A stretch of 64,000 nt of DNA from Stakelama portus (GTDB lineage: Bacteria > Pseudomonadota > Alphaproteobacteria > Sphingomonadales > Sphingomonadaceae). Positions 31,290 to 40,836 of this stretch are shown one piece after another. How positions within the stretch are numbered: the stretch's first letter is position 1; every line of letters begins with the position of its first letter. A model generated the notes under the pieces. That model was not told where the DNA came from and made no database searches. It saw only the letters and a program-made list of their open reading frames with translations. The DNA is taken from the NCBI RefSeq assembly GCF_003171655.1, contig NZ_QFZL01000006.1, positions 121,970-185,969 of the forward strand, given 5' to 3'. Both the position numbers and the translations under genes were made by a program.

Positions 31290-32072
31290 TCAGACCAGAC
31301 GTTCGGCTTCCATCTTCTTGATCTCCGCGATCGCCTTGGCCGGGCTAAGCCCCTTGGGACAGACATTCGCGCAGTTCATGATCGTGTGGCAGCGATAGAG
31401 CCGGAACGGGTCTTCCAGCGCGTCGAGCCGCTCGCCGGTGGCTTCGTCGCGGCTGTCGGCGAGCCAGCGATAGGCCTGAAGCAGGATCGCCGGGCCGAGA
31501 AACTTGTCGCTGTTCCACCAATAGCTGGGGCAGCTGGTCGAGCAGCAGGCGCACAGAATGCACTCATAAAGGCCATCAAGCTGTTCGCGCTGCTCGGGCG
31601 ACTGGAGCCGTTCCTTGCCCGACGGCGTGGTCGACACGGTCTGCAGCCACGGCTTGATCGACGCATATTGCGCATAGAAATGCGTGAAATCGGGAACGAG
31701 GTCCTTGATCACGTCCATATGCGGCAGCGGCGTGATGCGGATTTCGCCGGGAATGTCCGCCATTGCAGTGGTGCAGGCAAGGCCGTTGCGGCCGCCCATG
31801 TTCATCGCGCACGATCCGCAAATGCCCTCACGGCACGAACGGCGGAAGGTGAGCGTCGGATCCTGTTCCGACTTGATCTTGATCAGCGCGTCGAGAACCA
31901 TCGGCCCGCAATCGTCGAGATCGATCGCATAGCTGTCATAGCGCGGATTCTTGCCCGAGTCGGGGTCGTAGCGATAGATTTTGAACTTCTTGATCCGCTT
32001 TGCCCCTTCGGGCGCGGAATGGCTCGTGCCCGACTGGATCTTGCTGTTCTTGGGCAGGAAGAATTCGGCCAT
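31290..32072 (-). CDS. sdhB: Succinate dehydrogenase iron-sulfur subunit
   Basis: 260 aa from ATG 32070-32072. Three cluster-binding sets are visible: [2Fe-2S] [21 protein letters not shown] region (Cys spacing typical), [4Fe-4S] [12 protein letters not shown] and [3Fe-4S] [17 protein letters not shown]. It passes electrons from SdhA to the membrane quinone site. Unusually it is about 2.5 kb away from sdhCDA, with two protease-like genes between. Confidence 0.97.
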   Translation of the reverse strand: MAEFFLPKNSKIQSGTSHSAPEGAKRIKKFKIYRYDPDSGKNPRYDSYAIDLDDCGPMVLDALIKIKSEQDPTLTFRRSCREGICGSCAMNMGGRNGLACTTAMADIPGEIRITPLPHMDVIKDLVPDFTHFYAQYASIKPWLQTVSTTPSGKERLQSPEQREQLDGLYECILCACCSTSCPSYWWNSDKFLGPAILLQAYRWLADSRDEATGERLDALEDPFRLYRCHTIMNCANVCPKGLSPAKAIAEIKKMEAERLV

Positions 32073-32186
32073 CTTTCTCTCGTCTCCGGATCGCCGCGTC
32101 GGGCGCGCGTGGCGACCGATACACAAGCAGGGGCCGTGTCGCAAACGCAATGGCGCGCCGCACCATCGCGGAACGCCCCCGATACG

Positions 32187-33113
32187 TCAGATCACGTCGA
32201 GCACCAGTCCCCGGTCGCGCGCTTCACCGGCTTCGATATACCAGTTTTCGGGGGCGCGCTTGCACACTTCGTCGAATGCGATTTCGGACCCGGCGACCAG
32301 ATCGCGGAACCCTTCTTCCTCGATCCGCACGCTGTGTTCGATTTCGTGCAGCTTGGCGCGAAGCGTCGCCGTCAATGTCTTGAGCGGGCCGGACAGGTTG
32401 ATCGTGCTGGTCATCAGCCGCTCGTGGATCATGATCCGCGTCTCCTTGGTCAGGAACCGCTTGTCGACCGGAAACGCCGCCATGAAGGTGGCGCCGGCGG
32501 AATAGACCGCGACCTTGCCGAGGAACAGGATTTCGCGCTGCTGATATTCGCGCATCAGCCGGATTTCATCGCCCATCAGCCGGGCAACTTCCGGATCGCC
32601 GCCGAGCGTCGAGATCGCGACGACCAGAGCCCCTTCCCTGGGCGCTTCCTTCAGCTGATCGCGGAAGCTGGTATACATGGTCTGGTCGACCGGACCGGAC
32701 AGATGGATGTGCGGGCGGGCGAGCAGCGGATAGAGCCGCGCGCGGCTTTCCTGCGATATCGGCGCGGGCGGCGAAGATGCGGGCGCGGCGGGCGGTACGG
32801 GATCGTTCATACCGGGCGCAACCGTCTGAACGGGTACAGGTTCCGCCGAAACCGCATCGGGCGCCGGTTCGGGCGCGGCAAGTGCGGGCGCGGGCCATGC
32901 CGCCATCGGTTGCGTCGTTTCGTTGCGCAGCAGTTCGGGTTCGGCGGCGGCGGACAGCGCCTGACGCTTGGCTTCGCGCTTTTCGAGCATCCGCCGCACG
33001 ACGACCGCAAGGCCGAGCGCGATCATCACCCCCAGGCCGATCCGCACCAGCTTGTTCGAGAAACTGTCCTTCAGCCAGCTCGGCAGCTCGGGCAATTCGA
33101 TACCGCTTGCCAT
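32187..33113 (-). CDS. Membrane-anchored ClpP-like (S14/SppA superfamily) serine protease
   Basis: 308 aa from ATG 33111-33113. Residues 1-20 are soluble, 21-40 form one membrane helix (LVRIGLGVMIALGLAVVV), 41-125 a charged then Pro/Ala-rich linker, and 126-308 a ClpP-fold domain: IHLSGPVDQTM, VVAISTLGGDPEVA, probable nucleophile Ser205 in VAVYSAGATFMAAF and probable His230 in RIMIHERLM, ending EARDRGLVLDVI. In a simple alignment the third catalytic position (Asp of ClpP) falls on a basic residue near RAPENWY, so the triad may be altered. It starts 8 bp after the C13 peptidase stop and is likely co-transcribed with it. Confidence 0.8.
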   Translation of the reverse strand: MASGIELPELPSWLKDSFSNKLVRIGLGVMIALGLAVVVRRMLEKREAKRQALSAAAEPELLRNETTQPMAAWPAPALAAPEPAPDAVSAEPVPVQTVAPGMNDPVPPAAPASSPPAPISQESRARLYPLLARPHIHLSGPVDQTMYTSFRDQLKEAPREGALVVAISTLGGDPEVARLMGDEIRLMREYQQREILFLGKVAVYSAGATFMAAFPVDKRFLTKETRIMIHERLMTSTINLSGPLKTLTATLRAKLHEIEHSVRIEEEGFRDLVAGSEIAFDEVCKRAPENWYIEAGEARDRGLVLDVI

Positions 33114-33121
33114 AAAATCCC

Positions 33122-34159
33122 CTAATGCTGCAGGTTTTCGAGCGCCGCCGTGGCGGGCTTGCCGACCGGCTGGGTTGCCGTTTGCGGCATTTGCGCTTCC
33201 AGCGGATCGAGCCACTGGCGCACCTTGGCGCCGATGCTGGTCTGCGGGTTCGATGCAGCGAGATGCGCGCCCGCTTCCCACCGCGCGATCATCCGCTGCG
33301 CATCGAGCGCGGCGTCGGCCAGCGGCACCGGTTTGCGCATCGCATGATTGATCAGCGCGTCGCCGAAAAAGGTCCAGTCATTCTCTGACATGCAACCGAA
33401 TGAGGGGCGGTCGGCCGAAGCGGCAGTGAACAGCGCCGTGGTATCGCTGGCGAGCGCGGCGACGAACTGCCCCGAATAACAGGCGCTGAGGATCAGCAGC
33501 CGGTTGCGGATGCCCAGATCGTCGAGCATCGCTTTCAACCGTTCGGGCGAAATGAAGCCAAATCCTTCATCGCCGTCATGATAGACCAGCCCGAACCCGA
33601 CGCCGCCATGGCTGGTGGAATAGAAAACCAGCACATCCTCTGGCTGCATCAGTTCGGCGATGCGCGCCAGCGCCTGTGCCAGTGTCTCGGGCGATCCGTT
33701 GGGCAAGTCGCTCGGCCCGCGACCGTCCGTCCCGGCGAGGACGATCGTGCGTCCGGCGGCGTTGTAGCGCCGTTCGAGCACCTTGCCCGCCTCGCGCGTT
33801 TCGCGTCCGAACACGGGATCGCTGTCGAGCCCGACCGCCAGCACGAACGCATCGACGCGCCCCGGCTGCCCCGGCTGAAGCCCGCCAAGCGCCTGCGCCA
33901 TCTTGCGGTGCTGGCCAAGATACCATTGCGGCGAACGGCCGGTTTCCATCTGAGGCCCGCGATCGAGACTGGCGGCAAGTTCCGCCCGGCTCTTGCCGAC
34001 GAGCAGCTTGGGGAAATCGCCCTGATGTTCGGGAATCGACCAGCCCTGTTCGCCCGGCGCCGTCTGCGCCGCGACCGAAACCGCCGCGATCAGCGCGACG
34101 CCCAGCGCCGCACCCAGGTCGCGCAGCCGCTGACGCAGCAGGTCAATCGATGGCTTCAT
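33122..34159 (-). CDS. Exported C13 (legumain-type, caspase-fold) cysteine peptidase
   Basis: 345 aa with an N-terminal signal peptide or anchor (DLGAALGVALIAAVSVAAQ). The caspase-like fold is shown by VLVFYSTSHGGVGFG with catalytic His184 and LLILSACYSGQFV with catalytic Cys227, plus the downstream SENDWTFFGDALINHAM segment typical of C13 enzymes. Legumain and GPI8 belong to this family; bacterial members are poorly studied. Followed at 8 bp by the membrane ClpP-like protease. The target, and whether it acts in periplasm, are unknown. Confidence 0.85.
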   Translation of the reverse strand: MKPSIDLLRQRLRDLGAALGVALIAAVSVAAQTAPGEQGWSIPEHQGDFPKLLVGKSRAELAASLDRGPQMETGRSPQWYLGQHRKMAQALGGLQPGQPGRVDAFVLAVGLDSDPVFGRETREAGKVLERRYNAAGRTIVLAGTDGRGPSDLPNGSPETLAQALARIAELMQPEDVLVFYSTSHGGVGFGLVYHDGDEGFGFISPERLKAMLDDLGIRNRLLILSACYSGQFVAALASDTTALFTAASADRPSFGCMSENDWTFFGDALINHAMRKPVPLADAALDAQRMIARWEAGAHLAASNPQTSIGAKVRQWLDPLEAQMPQTATQPVGKPATAALENLQH

Positions 34160-34522
34160 GCCGATTTCCCCCGGATGGCCCTATCCCATGCAGTGTCGCG
34201 CTGCCGCGCGGCGAGTCAAGCGACCTGAAAACCGCCGGGCCCGATTTGGGTCAGCCACGAAAAACCACGCAAATCCGTACAAAGTTCGCACCGGTTCGCG
34301 ACGTGATGCGCGCGCGGGCGTGTGCGCGATGGCCGATTCTAACGATAGCGCGAGCGGACGTGGCAGATTTGGGAAATGTAGGACAGCGGGTTTTTGCGGG
34401 CGCGCACCGGATCCGCAGACGATGCTTCGCCGATCCCAAAGCAAAAGTGCGCCGACGACCGGGCTGGTCGCGGCGCACTCTTTTCGTATCGACCGAAAGC
34501 CACGGCCTTCGGGCAGTTCAGC
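34160..34522. other. 363-bp gap between sdhA and the C13 peptidase gene
   Basis: No gene is supported. The sdhA-proximal end contains the sdhCDA terminator (34446-34484). The rest should hold a promoter for the C13/ClpP-like pair, read leftward; no clear -35/-10 was identified. Confidence 0.6.
34446..34484 (-). terminator. Terminator of sdhCDA
   Basis: AGTGCGCCG (34446-34454) pairs with CGGCGCACT (34471-34479), extended by an inner CGACC/GGTCG stem across a one-base bulge. On the minus strand it is followed by TTTTGC, and on the plus strand by CTTTTCG, so it can act both ways. It separates sdhA from the protease genes. Confidence 0.85.
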
Positions 34523-36325
34523 TCAGTAAACGCGCTTTTTCGGTTCGATATAGTTCACGTCGTCGGTCAGCGTGAAATCATGGACCGGGCGGTAATCGAG
34601 CGACACCGTGCCGCTGTTTCCGCCCCAGCCTTCGAACGTCGCCAGCGTGTGCTTCATCCAGTTGGCATCGTCGCGTTCAGGATAATCCTCATGCGCATGC
34701 GCGCCGCGGCTTTCCTTGCGGTTGGCGGCCGAACGGATCGTCACCAGCGCCTGGCACAGCAGATTGTCGAGCTCGAGCGTTTCGACCAGATCGGTGTTCC
34801 AGATCAGCGAACGATCGGTGACGTCGACGTCCTGCATCCGCGCATAGACCTTGTCCATATGCGCGATGCCTTCGTCCATCAGCTCCTGCGTGCGGAAGAC
34901 GGCGGCATGTTTCTGCATCGTCTTCTGCATGTCGGCGCGGATGTCCGCCGTCGGCGATCCGCCCTTGGCGTTGCGGAAATGGTCGAGGCGGCCGAGCGCG
35001 AGCGCTTCGGAATCCTTGGGCAGCGGATTGTGCGGCGTGCCCGGCTTCACCGTTTCCTTGAGGCGCAGGCCGGTCGCGCGACCGAACACGACCAGATCGA
35101 TCAGCGAGTTGGAGCCGAGCCGGTTGGCGCCGTGCACCGACACACAGGCCGCTTCGCCGACCGCGAACAGGCCGGGGACGACCGAGTCCGGATTGCCGTC
35201 CTTCAGATGGACGACTTCGCCATGATAATTGGTCGGAATGCCGCCCATATTATAATGGACGGTCGGCACCACCGGCAGCGCTTCGCGCGTCAGGTCGACG
35301 CCGGCGAAGATCTTGCCGGTTTCGGTGATGCCGGGCAGCCGTTCGTGCAGCACCTTGGGATCGATATGGTTGAGGTGAAGGAAGATATGATCCTTCTCCT
35401 TGCCGACGCCGCGCCCTTCGCGGATTTCCATCGCCATCGAGCGCGACACGACGTCGCGGCTCGCCAGATCCTTGGCCGAAGGGGCATAGCGTTCCATGAA
35501 ACGCTCGCCTTCGGAATTGGTGAGATAGCCGCCCTCGCCGCGCGCACCTTCGGTGATCAGCACGCCCGCGCCGTAAATGCCGGTCGGGTGGAACTGGACG
35601 AATTCCATGTCCTGCAGCGGCAGCCCCGCGCGCAGCACCATCGCATTGCCGTCGCCGGTGCAGGTGTGCGCCGACGTCGCCGACTGATAGACGCGGCCAT
35701 AGCCGCCGGTCGCCAGCACCACCGCATGGCTGCGGAAGCGATGGATCGAGCCGTCTTCCAGGCACAAGGCGATCACGCCGCGGCACGCGCCGTCTTCCAT
35801 GATCAGGTCGAGCGCGAAATATTCGATATAGAAATCCGCGCTGTACTTCAGGCTCTGCTGATAGAGCGCGTGCAGCATGGCGTGGCCGGTGCGGTCCGCC
35901 GCGGCGCAGGTGCGCTGCACGGGGGGGCCTTCGCCCATATTCTGCATATGGCCGCCGAACGGGCGCTGATAGATGGTGCCATTGTCGTTGCGGCTGAACG
36001 GCACGCCGGCATGTTCGAGCTCGTACACTGCGGCCGGTGCCTCGCGGCACATATATTCGATCGCGTCCTGGTCGCCCAGCCAGTCCGACCCCTTGACGGT
36101 GTCGTACATGTGCCAGGTCCAGTGATCCGGCGTGTTGTTGCCCAGGCTCGCCGCGATGCCGCCCTGTGCGGCCACGGTGTGGCTGCGCGTCGGGAACACC
36201 TTGGTGATGCACGCGGTCTTGAGGCCCGCTTCGGCCGCGCCCATCGTCGCGCGCAGGCCCGATCCGCCCGCGCCCACCACGACGGCGTCATAGCTGTGGT
36301 CGATAATCTTGTACGCGTCCGCCAT
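34523..36325 (-). CDS. sdhA: Succinate dehydrogenase flavoprotein subunit
   Basis: 600 aa. FAD-binding [20 protein letters not shown], the covalent-FAD histidine segment [16 protein letters not shown], substrate-site [21 protein letters not shown] and the C-terminal region [14 protein letters not shown] are intact. It oxidises succinate to fumarate on the cytoplasmic face of complex II. ATG overlaps the sdhD stop as ATGA. Confidence 0.98.
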   Translation of the reverse strand: MADAYKIIDHSYDAVVVGAGGSGLRATMGAAEAGLKTACITKVFPTRSHTVAAQGGIAASLGNNTPDHWTWHMYDTVKGSDWLGDQDAIEYMCREAPAAVYELEHAGVPFSRNDNGTIYQRPFGGHMQNMGEGPPVQRTCAAADRTGHAMLHALYQQSLKYSADFYIEYFALDLIMEDGACRGVIALCLEDGSIHRFRSHAVVLATGGYGRVYQSATSAHTCTGDGNAMVLRAGLPLQDMEFVQFHPTGIYGAGVLITEGARGEGGYLTNSEGERFMERYAPSAKDLASRDVVSRSMAMEIREGRGVGKEKDHIFLHLNHIDPKVLHERLPGITETGKIFAGVDLTREALPVVPTVHYNMGGIPTNYHGEVVHLKDGNPDSVVPGLFAVGEAACVSVHGANRLGSNSLIDLVVFGRATGLRLKETVKPGTPHNPLPKDSEALALGRLDHFRNAKGGSPTADIRADMQKTMQKHAAVFRTQELMDEGIAHMDKVYARMQDVDVTDRSLIWNTDLVETLELDNLLCQALVTIRSAANRKESRGAHAHEDYPERDDANWMKHTLATFEGWGGNSGTVSLDYRPVHDFTLTDDVNYIEPKKRVY

Positions 36326-36711
36326 CAGGCCGCTCCCGCCGTGAAGGCGATCTTGAGGATGGAGAAGATCGCCAGCGCCGAGGCGGCGATCGTGAAGAAG
36401 TTGAGCAGCACGATCAGGACGATGCGCGATTCGTCGTGCTGATAATCCTCGATCACCACCTGGAGCCCCATGCGGAAGTGATAGAAGACGCTGACGACGA
36501 ACAGGATCAGCGGCACGGCCACCCAGGGCGAGGCCATCCAGGTCGCGATGGTTTCATAGCTGTAATTGGGCAGCAGCAGCAGCGACACCATCAGCCACAG
36601 GACGAGCAGCAGGTTCGAACCCGCCGTCAGCCGCTGGTGCCACCAGTGATGCGCGCCTTCATGCGCCGAACCCAGGCCGCGCACGCGGCCGATGCTGGTT
36701 CCGTCACCCAT
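36325..36711 (-). CDS. sdhD: Succinate dehydrogenase membrane anchor subunit
   Basis: 128 aa with three membrane helices (about 30-50, 58-80, 98-122). [16 protein letters not shown] near the start and the haem-ligand-type His in [21 protein letters not shown] mark SdhD. It overlaps sdhC by 8 bp and sdhA by 4 bp and helps form the quinone and haem b site. Confidence 0.95.
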   Translation of the reverse strand: MGDGTSIGRVRGLGSAHEGAHHWWHQRLTAGSNLLLVLWLMVSLLLLPNYSYETIATWMASPWVAVPLILFVVSVFYHFRMGLQVVIEDYQHDESRIVLIVLLNFFTIAASALAIFSILKIAFTAGAA

Positions 36712-37126
36712 TCCACTTCTCCAGCATGAGGAGCCAGAAGCCGAGCGTCAGCACCACCGACAGGATGAAGGTGAGATAGGCGGTGGTCTTGTTCGACTTG
36801 AGTTCGAAATTGGCGCCCATATCGAGGAACAGGTGCCGCAGGCCGCTCATCATGTGCTGAAACACACAGAAGGTCAGGCCGATGCCAAGCACCCAGCCGA
36901 CGATATTGAGCGCGCCCGATTCGAGCGTGAACATGCCGGTGAAATCGGCATAGGTGCCGGGACCGCCGGCGGCAGCGACGAGCCACCAGACGAACAGGAT
37001 CGTCCCGACAGTGGCGAGGCCGGAGCCGGTCGCGCGGTGAATGATCGAGACCGCCATCGACGGTCCCCACTTCCAGATGCTCAGGTGCGGCGACAGCGGA
37101 CGCGCAGGTTTGCTGACATTGGCCAA
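36704..37126 (-). CDS. sdhC: Succinate dehydrogenase cytochrome b556 subunit
   Basis: 140 aa from TTG 37124-37126 (MANVSKPARPLSPHLSIWKW), with GGGGGAG 8-13 bp upstream. Signature RPLSPHLSIWKW and SIIHRATGSGLA, the haem-ligand His in FQHMMSGLRHLFLD, and three helices. The rare TTG start suggests moderated translation of the first operon gene. Next to a leader hairpin at 37174-37198. Confidence 0.95.
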   Translation of the reverse strand: MANVSKPARPLSPHLSIWKWGPSMAVSIIHRATGSGLATVGTILFVWWLVAAAGGPGTYADFTGMFTLESGALNIVGWVLGIGLTFCVFQHMMSGLRHLFLDMGANFELKSNKTTAYLTFILSVVLTLGFWLLMLEKWNG

Positions 37127-37173
37127 GGAACGGGCTCCCCCTAACGGTAGACGGGCCTAATTAGACGCCATGC

Positions 37174-37198
37174 GCGCGGATGCAAGCCGCATCCGCGC
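37174..37198 (-). promoter_or_regulatory. Hairpin in the sdhC leader
   Basis: Perfect 10-bp stem GCGCGGATGC / GCATCCGCGC with a 5-nt loop, 48 bp upstream of the sdhC start. It has no T run after it in the operon direction, so it is not a standard terminator; a role as leader structure or protein site is possible. Confidence 0.4.
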
Positions 37199-37328
37199 TT
37201 CCACGCAGGAAGCACGCCGTCGCGATCGGAACGGATTGCGTAACTAACCTGCCTTTAACCTGTTTCGGTAATAGCTGCTGGCTGTTCCCGGCCCATGGCC
37301 GCCATGCGCAGTAAAAGGATGTGACGAC

Positions 37329-38696
37329 GTGAGCGAAACGCTTCCCAGCGACTTGCCCGCTCCAGGCACGATGAGCCGCCGAATCGATGTCGGATCGCGC
37401 CTGCACATATTCGATTTCGAAGGCTCGCTGGTCGCGTCCGCACGCGACGCATGGGAAACGCTCGAACCGGAAATCCGCGCAGTTTCAGAGGCCTATTGGC
37501 TGCAATGGCAGCGTTGCTTCTCACATGAGGGCAGCTGGGCACCGCAGGAAACCGAAAAGATGATCGGCCTGGGGGTCACGTTCCTCAAGGACCGGTTCCT
37601 CAACACTTCGGAAATGGGCTGGATCGAATCGATCGAACGGTCGGTCGCCTCCGCTTATGCGGCGAAGGTACAGCCGATGGCGTTGTTGTCGATGATCAAC
37701 GCCAGCGATCGCGCGGCGCTGGAAGTACTGACTCGGCGGCTGGAGCCGACCGACGCGCGCCTGCCCCGGCTGATCGACACGCTGATGCGGCTGTCGGCGC
37801 TGGAAGGCGACATCACCGTCGAAATCTATAACATGTATCGCGAACACACCGCCGCGATCGCGCGCGACAAGCTGGCCGGCGAATTCCGCGATTCGATCGG
37901 CAGCACGGTCGAGCGCGCGTCGCAGGAAGGCGATACGCTGCGCAATCAGGCCGAAACCACATCGGCCTCCGCGCGCGGCATGCTGGGCAAGGCGAGCGAA
38001 GTCGCCGCCGCCGCCGAACAATCCGCGGTCGCGATGCGCGAAGCGGCGCAGACCGCAGCCGGCCTGATCCGCGCGATCGAGGATGCGCGCGGCGAGGTCG
38101 AGGTTGCCGCCGAAATCGCCACCCGCGCATCGTCGCAGGCGGGCGACGCGGTCGGCATGTCCGAACTCCTGTCCGAACATGCCAAATCGATCGAATCGAT
38201 CCTGGGCCTGATCCGCGACATTGCCGGCCAGACCAATTTGCTGGCGCTCAACGCGACGATCGAAGCCGCCCGTGCCGGCGATGCCGGGCGCGGCTTTGCC
38301 GTGGTGGCGCAGGAAGTGAAGAGCCTGGCCAACCAGACCGCGCGCGCCACCGACGATATCGCTGCCAAGATCGCGGCGATTCAGTCGGCCACGGCATCGA
38401 CCGTCGAAACCAACGCATCGATCCGGTCGACGGTGAGCGAAGTACAGGACAGCGCGAACCGAATCCGTTCGGCGATGGAAGTCCAGGCGCAGACCGTGAC
38501 TGCGATCACCGCCGCCGTCGACGAAACCGCGCTGGCGGCCGATTCGATGTCGGCGACCATCGCCGCGATCCGCGAGGATACCGAAGCCGTGGCATCGGAA
38601 ATCGACCGGGTGGGAATGGGCTTTGCCACGCTCGACAGCGAGCTGGGCAGCCTGAAGAACAAAGCGAGCGACTTCGTCGGAAAGGTCGCAGCCTGA
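37329..38696 (+). CDS. Soluble methyl-accepting chemotaxis protein, globin-like sensor without the proximal His
   Basis: 455 aa from GTG 37329. No membrane helix. N-terminal sensor (about 20-185) is all-helical and patterned like a protoglobin/globin-coupled sensor ([31 protein letters not shown]), but where the paralogue has His104 this protein has Ser105. Residues 200-420 are a coiled-coil signalling domain with the hairpin tip [20 protein letters not shown] and [15 protein letters not shown], which contacts CheA/CheW. No che genes lie in the window. Divergent from sdhC. Confidence 0.85.
   Translation: MSETLPSDLPAPGTMSRRIDVGSRLHIFDFEGSLVASARDAWETLEPEIRAVSEAYWLQWQRCFSHEGSWAPQETEKMIGLGVTFLKDRFLNTSEMGWIESIERSVASAYAAKVQPMALLSMINASDRAALEVLTRRLEPTDARLPRLIDTLMRLSALEGDITVEIYNMYREHTAAIARDKLAGEFRDSIGSTVERASQEGDTLRNQAETTSASARGMLGKASEVAAAAEQSAVAMREAAQTAAGLIRAIEDARGEVEVAAEIATRASSQAGDAVGMSELLSEHAKSIESILGLIRDIAGQTNLLALNATIEAARAGDAGRGFAVVAQEVKSLANQTARATDDIAAKIAAIQSATASTVETNASIRSTVSEVQDSANRIRSAMEVQAQTVTAITAAVDETALAADSMSATIAAIREDTEAVASEIDRVGMGFATLDSELGSLKNKASDFVGKVAA
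37980..38553 (+). repeat. Direct repeat, copy 1: signalling-domain segment of the first chemoreceptor
   Basis: About 574 bp nearly identical to 39362-39935 at constant offset 1382; the few differences I saw are mostly synonymous. Identity ends abruptly at both borders. Confidence 0.92.
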
Positions 38697-38713
38697 CAAC
38701 AGGGAGCGTAGCG

Positions 38714-40078
38714 ATGGCGAGCCTTTCCCCTCACGCCGCGCCGGAAGAAACGGTTCGGGCGTTTTCCGCCCGGCTGCGCGGCTATGACTGGGACAATGCA
38801 ATTGCGCCCGGTTGCGCCGAGCTGGCAGAATTGCTGCGCGACGAGTGGGAGACGGTCGCCCGCAGTTTCTGGGACCATTATATCTCGCTGCCCGCTGTCG
38901 CGCCGCTGCGTGCCGTACTCAATGACATGATGCTGCGCGATCTGATCAGCAACAGCAGCGATTATACCCGCGTCAAATATGTCGATCCCTTTGGCGAAGA
39001 ATGGATGCAGATCGCTTGCGGTCATGTGCTTGCCGTGCGCAGTCGCGGAATTCCGGTTGTCGCCCTGCTCGCCGCCTTCGCCCATGCCCATAGCCGCACC
39101 CTGGCGCTGATCGCCGCCAAGATTCCCGATGATGCCGATCGCATGGCGCGGCTCGGCGATGTCGTGCAGCGGCTGGCGCTGGTCGAAGCGGATCTGATGA
39201 CGTCGCACCTTGCCGCATGCGAACAGGCCGAACAGGTCGAAATCCGACGACGCGGTACCGAGCTTTTCCGCGCGGGCATCGCCGAATCGATCGAAGGCGC
39301 GACCGATCGCGGCAACCGCATGCGCGTGCAGGCGCAGAATGCCTCGCTATCGGTGCGTTCGATGCTGGGCAAGGCGAGCGAAGTCGCCGCCGCCGCCGAA
39401 CAATCCGCCGTGGCGATGCGCGAAGCGGCGCAGACCGCAGCCGGCCTGATCCGCGCGATCGAGGATGCACGCGGCGAGGTTGAGGTTGCCGCCGAAATCG
39501 CCACCCGCGCATCGTCGCAGGCGGGCGACGCGGTCGGCATGTCCGAACTGCTGTCCGAACATGCCAAATCGATCGAATCGATCCTGGGCCTGATCCGCGA
39601 CATTGCTGGCCAGACCAATTTGCTGGCGCTCAACGCGACGATCGAAGCCGCGCGTGCCGGCGATGCCGGGCGCGGCTTTGCCGTGGTGGCGCAGGAAGTG
39701 AAGAGCCTGGCCAACCAGACCGCGCGCGCCACCGACGATATCGCCGCCAAGATCGCGGCGATTCAGTCGGCCACGGCATCGACCGTCGAAACCAACGCAT
39801 CGATCCGGTCGACGGTCAGCGAAGTACAGGAAAGCGCCGCGCGCATCCGTTCGGCGATGGAAGTCCAGGCGCAGACGGTGACTGCGATCACCGCCGCCGT
39901 CGACGAAACCGCGCTGGCGGCCGATTCGATGTCGGGCACGATCGTCGCGATCCGTGAGGATACGCATTCGATCACGGTCGAAATCGACACGCTGCAATGC
40001 GATGTGACCGATGTCGACGAACGGCTGCATCGGCTGCAGGAAGCGGCAGAGACATTCTCGGCATCGGTCGCGCCCTGA
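38714..40078 (+). CDS. Soluble methyl-accepting chemotaxis protein with protoglobin-like sensor
   Basis: 454 aa, 17 bp after the previous receptor, with AGGGAG before the ATG. The sensor half (1-185) contains [15 protein letters not shown] and [20 protein letters not shown], where His104 sits at the position of the haem-proximal His of globin-coupled sensors; oxygen or redox sensing is therefore plausible but unproven. From residue about 215 the signalling domain is almost identical to the upstream receptor (same tip [20 protein letters not shown]); the last 40 residues diverge again. Confidence 0.87.
   Translation: MASLSPHAAPEETVRAFSARLRGYDWDNAIAPGCAELAELLRDEWETVARSFWDHYISLPAVAPLRAVLNDMMLRDLISNSSDYTRVKYVDPFGEEWMQIACGHVLAVRSRGIPVVALLAAFAHAHSRTLALIAAKIPDDADRMARLGDVVQRLALVEADLMTSHLAACEQAEQVEIRRRGTELFRAGIAESIEGATDRGNRMRVQAQNASLSVRSMLGKASEVAAAAEQSAVAMREAAQTAAGLIRAIEDARGEVEVAAEIATRASSQAGDAVGMSELLSEHAKSIESILGLIRDIAGQTNLLALNATIEAARAGDAGRGFAVVAQEVKSLANQTARATDDIAAKIAAIQSATASTVETNASIRSTVSEVQESAARIRSAMEVQAQTVTAITAAVDETALAADSMSGTIVAIREDTHSITVEIDTLQCDVTDVDERLHRLQEAAETFSASVAP
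39362..39935 (+). repeat. Direct repeat, copy 2: signalling-domain segment of the second chemoreceptor
   Basis: Partner of 37980-38553. The upstream 640 bp and the downstream 140 bp of the two genes are not alike at this level, so the homogenised block is internal. Confidence 0.92.
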
Positions 40079-40134
40079 ATCGCACCGCAAGACATCGGTT
40101 CTGATTTGCGCGCCGCCGCGCTATGAGCCGCGCG

Positions 40135-40836
40135 ATGAACACCCATATCCTGTTGACCGGCAGCAGCCGGGGCATCGGCGCGGCGATCGCCGATGCGATG
40201 CAAACCAGCGGCAACCGACTGGTCGGCCATGGCACCAACAGCGGCATTCCGGCCGATTTTTCTCAACCCGGTGCTGCACAATCGCTTTGGGAGCGCGCAC
40301 TGGAGACGCTCGACGGGCGAATCGATGTGCTGATCAACAATGCCGGGATTTTCGAACCCGTACCGCTCGAAACCGATCATGACGCATGGGTCGAAGGGTG
40401 GGAGCGGACGATGCGCGTCAACCTGACCGCTTCGGCCGAGCTCTGCCGCCTTGCCGTGCGCCATTGGCAGAGCGAAGGCCGTCCCGGCCGCATCGTCAAC
40501 ATCGCCAGCCGCGCCGCCTATCGCGGCGACAGCCCCGCCCATTGGCATTATGCCGCATCCAAGGCAGGGATGGTCGCGATGACCAAGACGATCGCGCGCG
40601 CCTATGCCCGCGAAGGGATTCTCGCCTTTGCCATTTGCCCCGGCTTCACCATGACCGGCATGGCCGAAGACTATCTGGAAAGCCGCGGCGGCGACAAGTT
40701 GCTGGCGGACATTCCGCTGGGCAAGGTCGCCATGCCCGAGGAAATCGCCCGCATCGCCAGATTCTGCGCGATCGAGGCGCCCGAATCGATGACCGGCGCA
40801 GTGATCGACGCCAATGGCGCGAGCTATGTCCGCTAA
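40135..40836 (+). CDS. Short-chain dehydrogenase/reductase
   Basis: 233 aa from ATG 40135; an ATG four codons upstream is an equal option. Classical SDR motifs: LLTGSSRGIGAAIAD (cofactor loop), VLINNAGIFEP, active-site Ser in IVNIASRAAY and the YAASK tetrad pair. Substrate unknown; the dinucleotide preference is not clear. Its last codons overlap the start of the metallo-beta-lactamase gene. Confidence 0.9.
   Translation: MNTHILLTGSSRGIGAAIADAMQTSGNRLVGHGTNSGIPADFSQPGAAQSLWERALETLDGRIDVLINNAGIFEPVPLETDHDAWVEGWERTMRVNLTASAELCRLAVRHWQSEGRPGRIVNIASRAAYRGDSPAHWHYAASKAGMVAMTKTIARAYAREGILAFAICPGFTMTGMAEDYLESRGGDKLLADIPLGKVAMPEEIARIARFCAIEAPESMTGAVIDANGASYVR

Noticed and set aside
37980..39935. Long direct repeat as a possible CRISPR or mobile duplication
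   Set aside because: Both copies are in-frame parts of intact chemoreceptor genes; no short spaced repeats or transposase exist.
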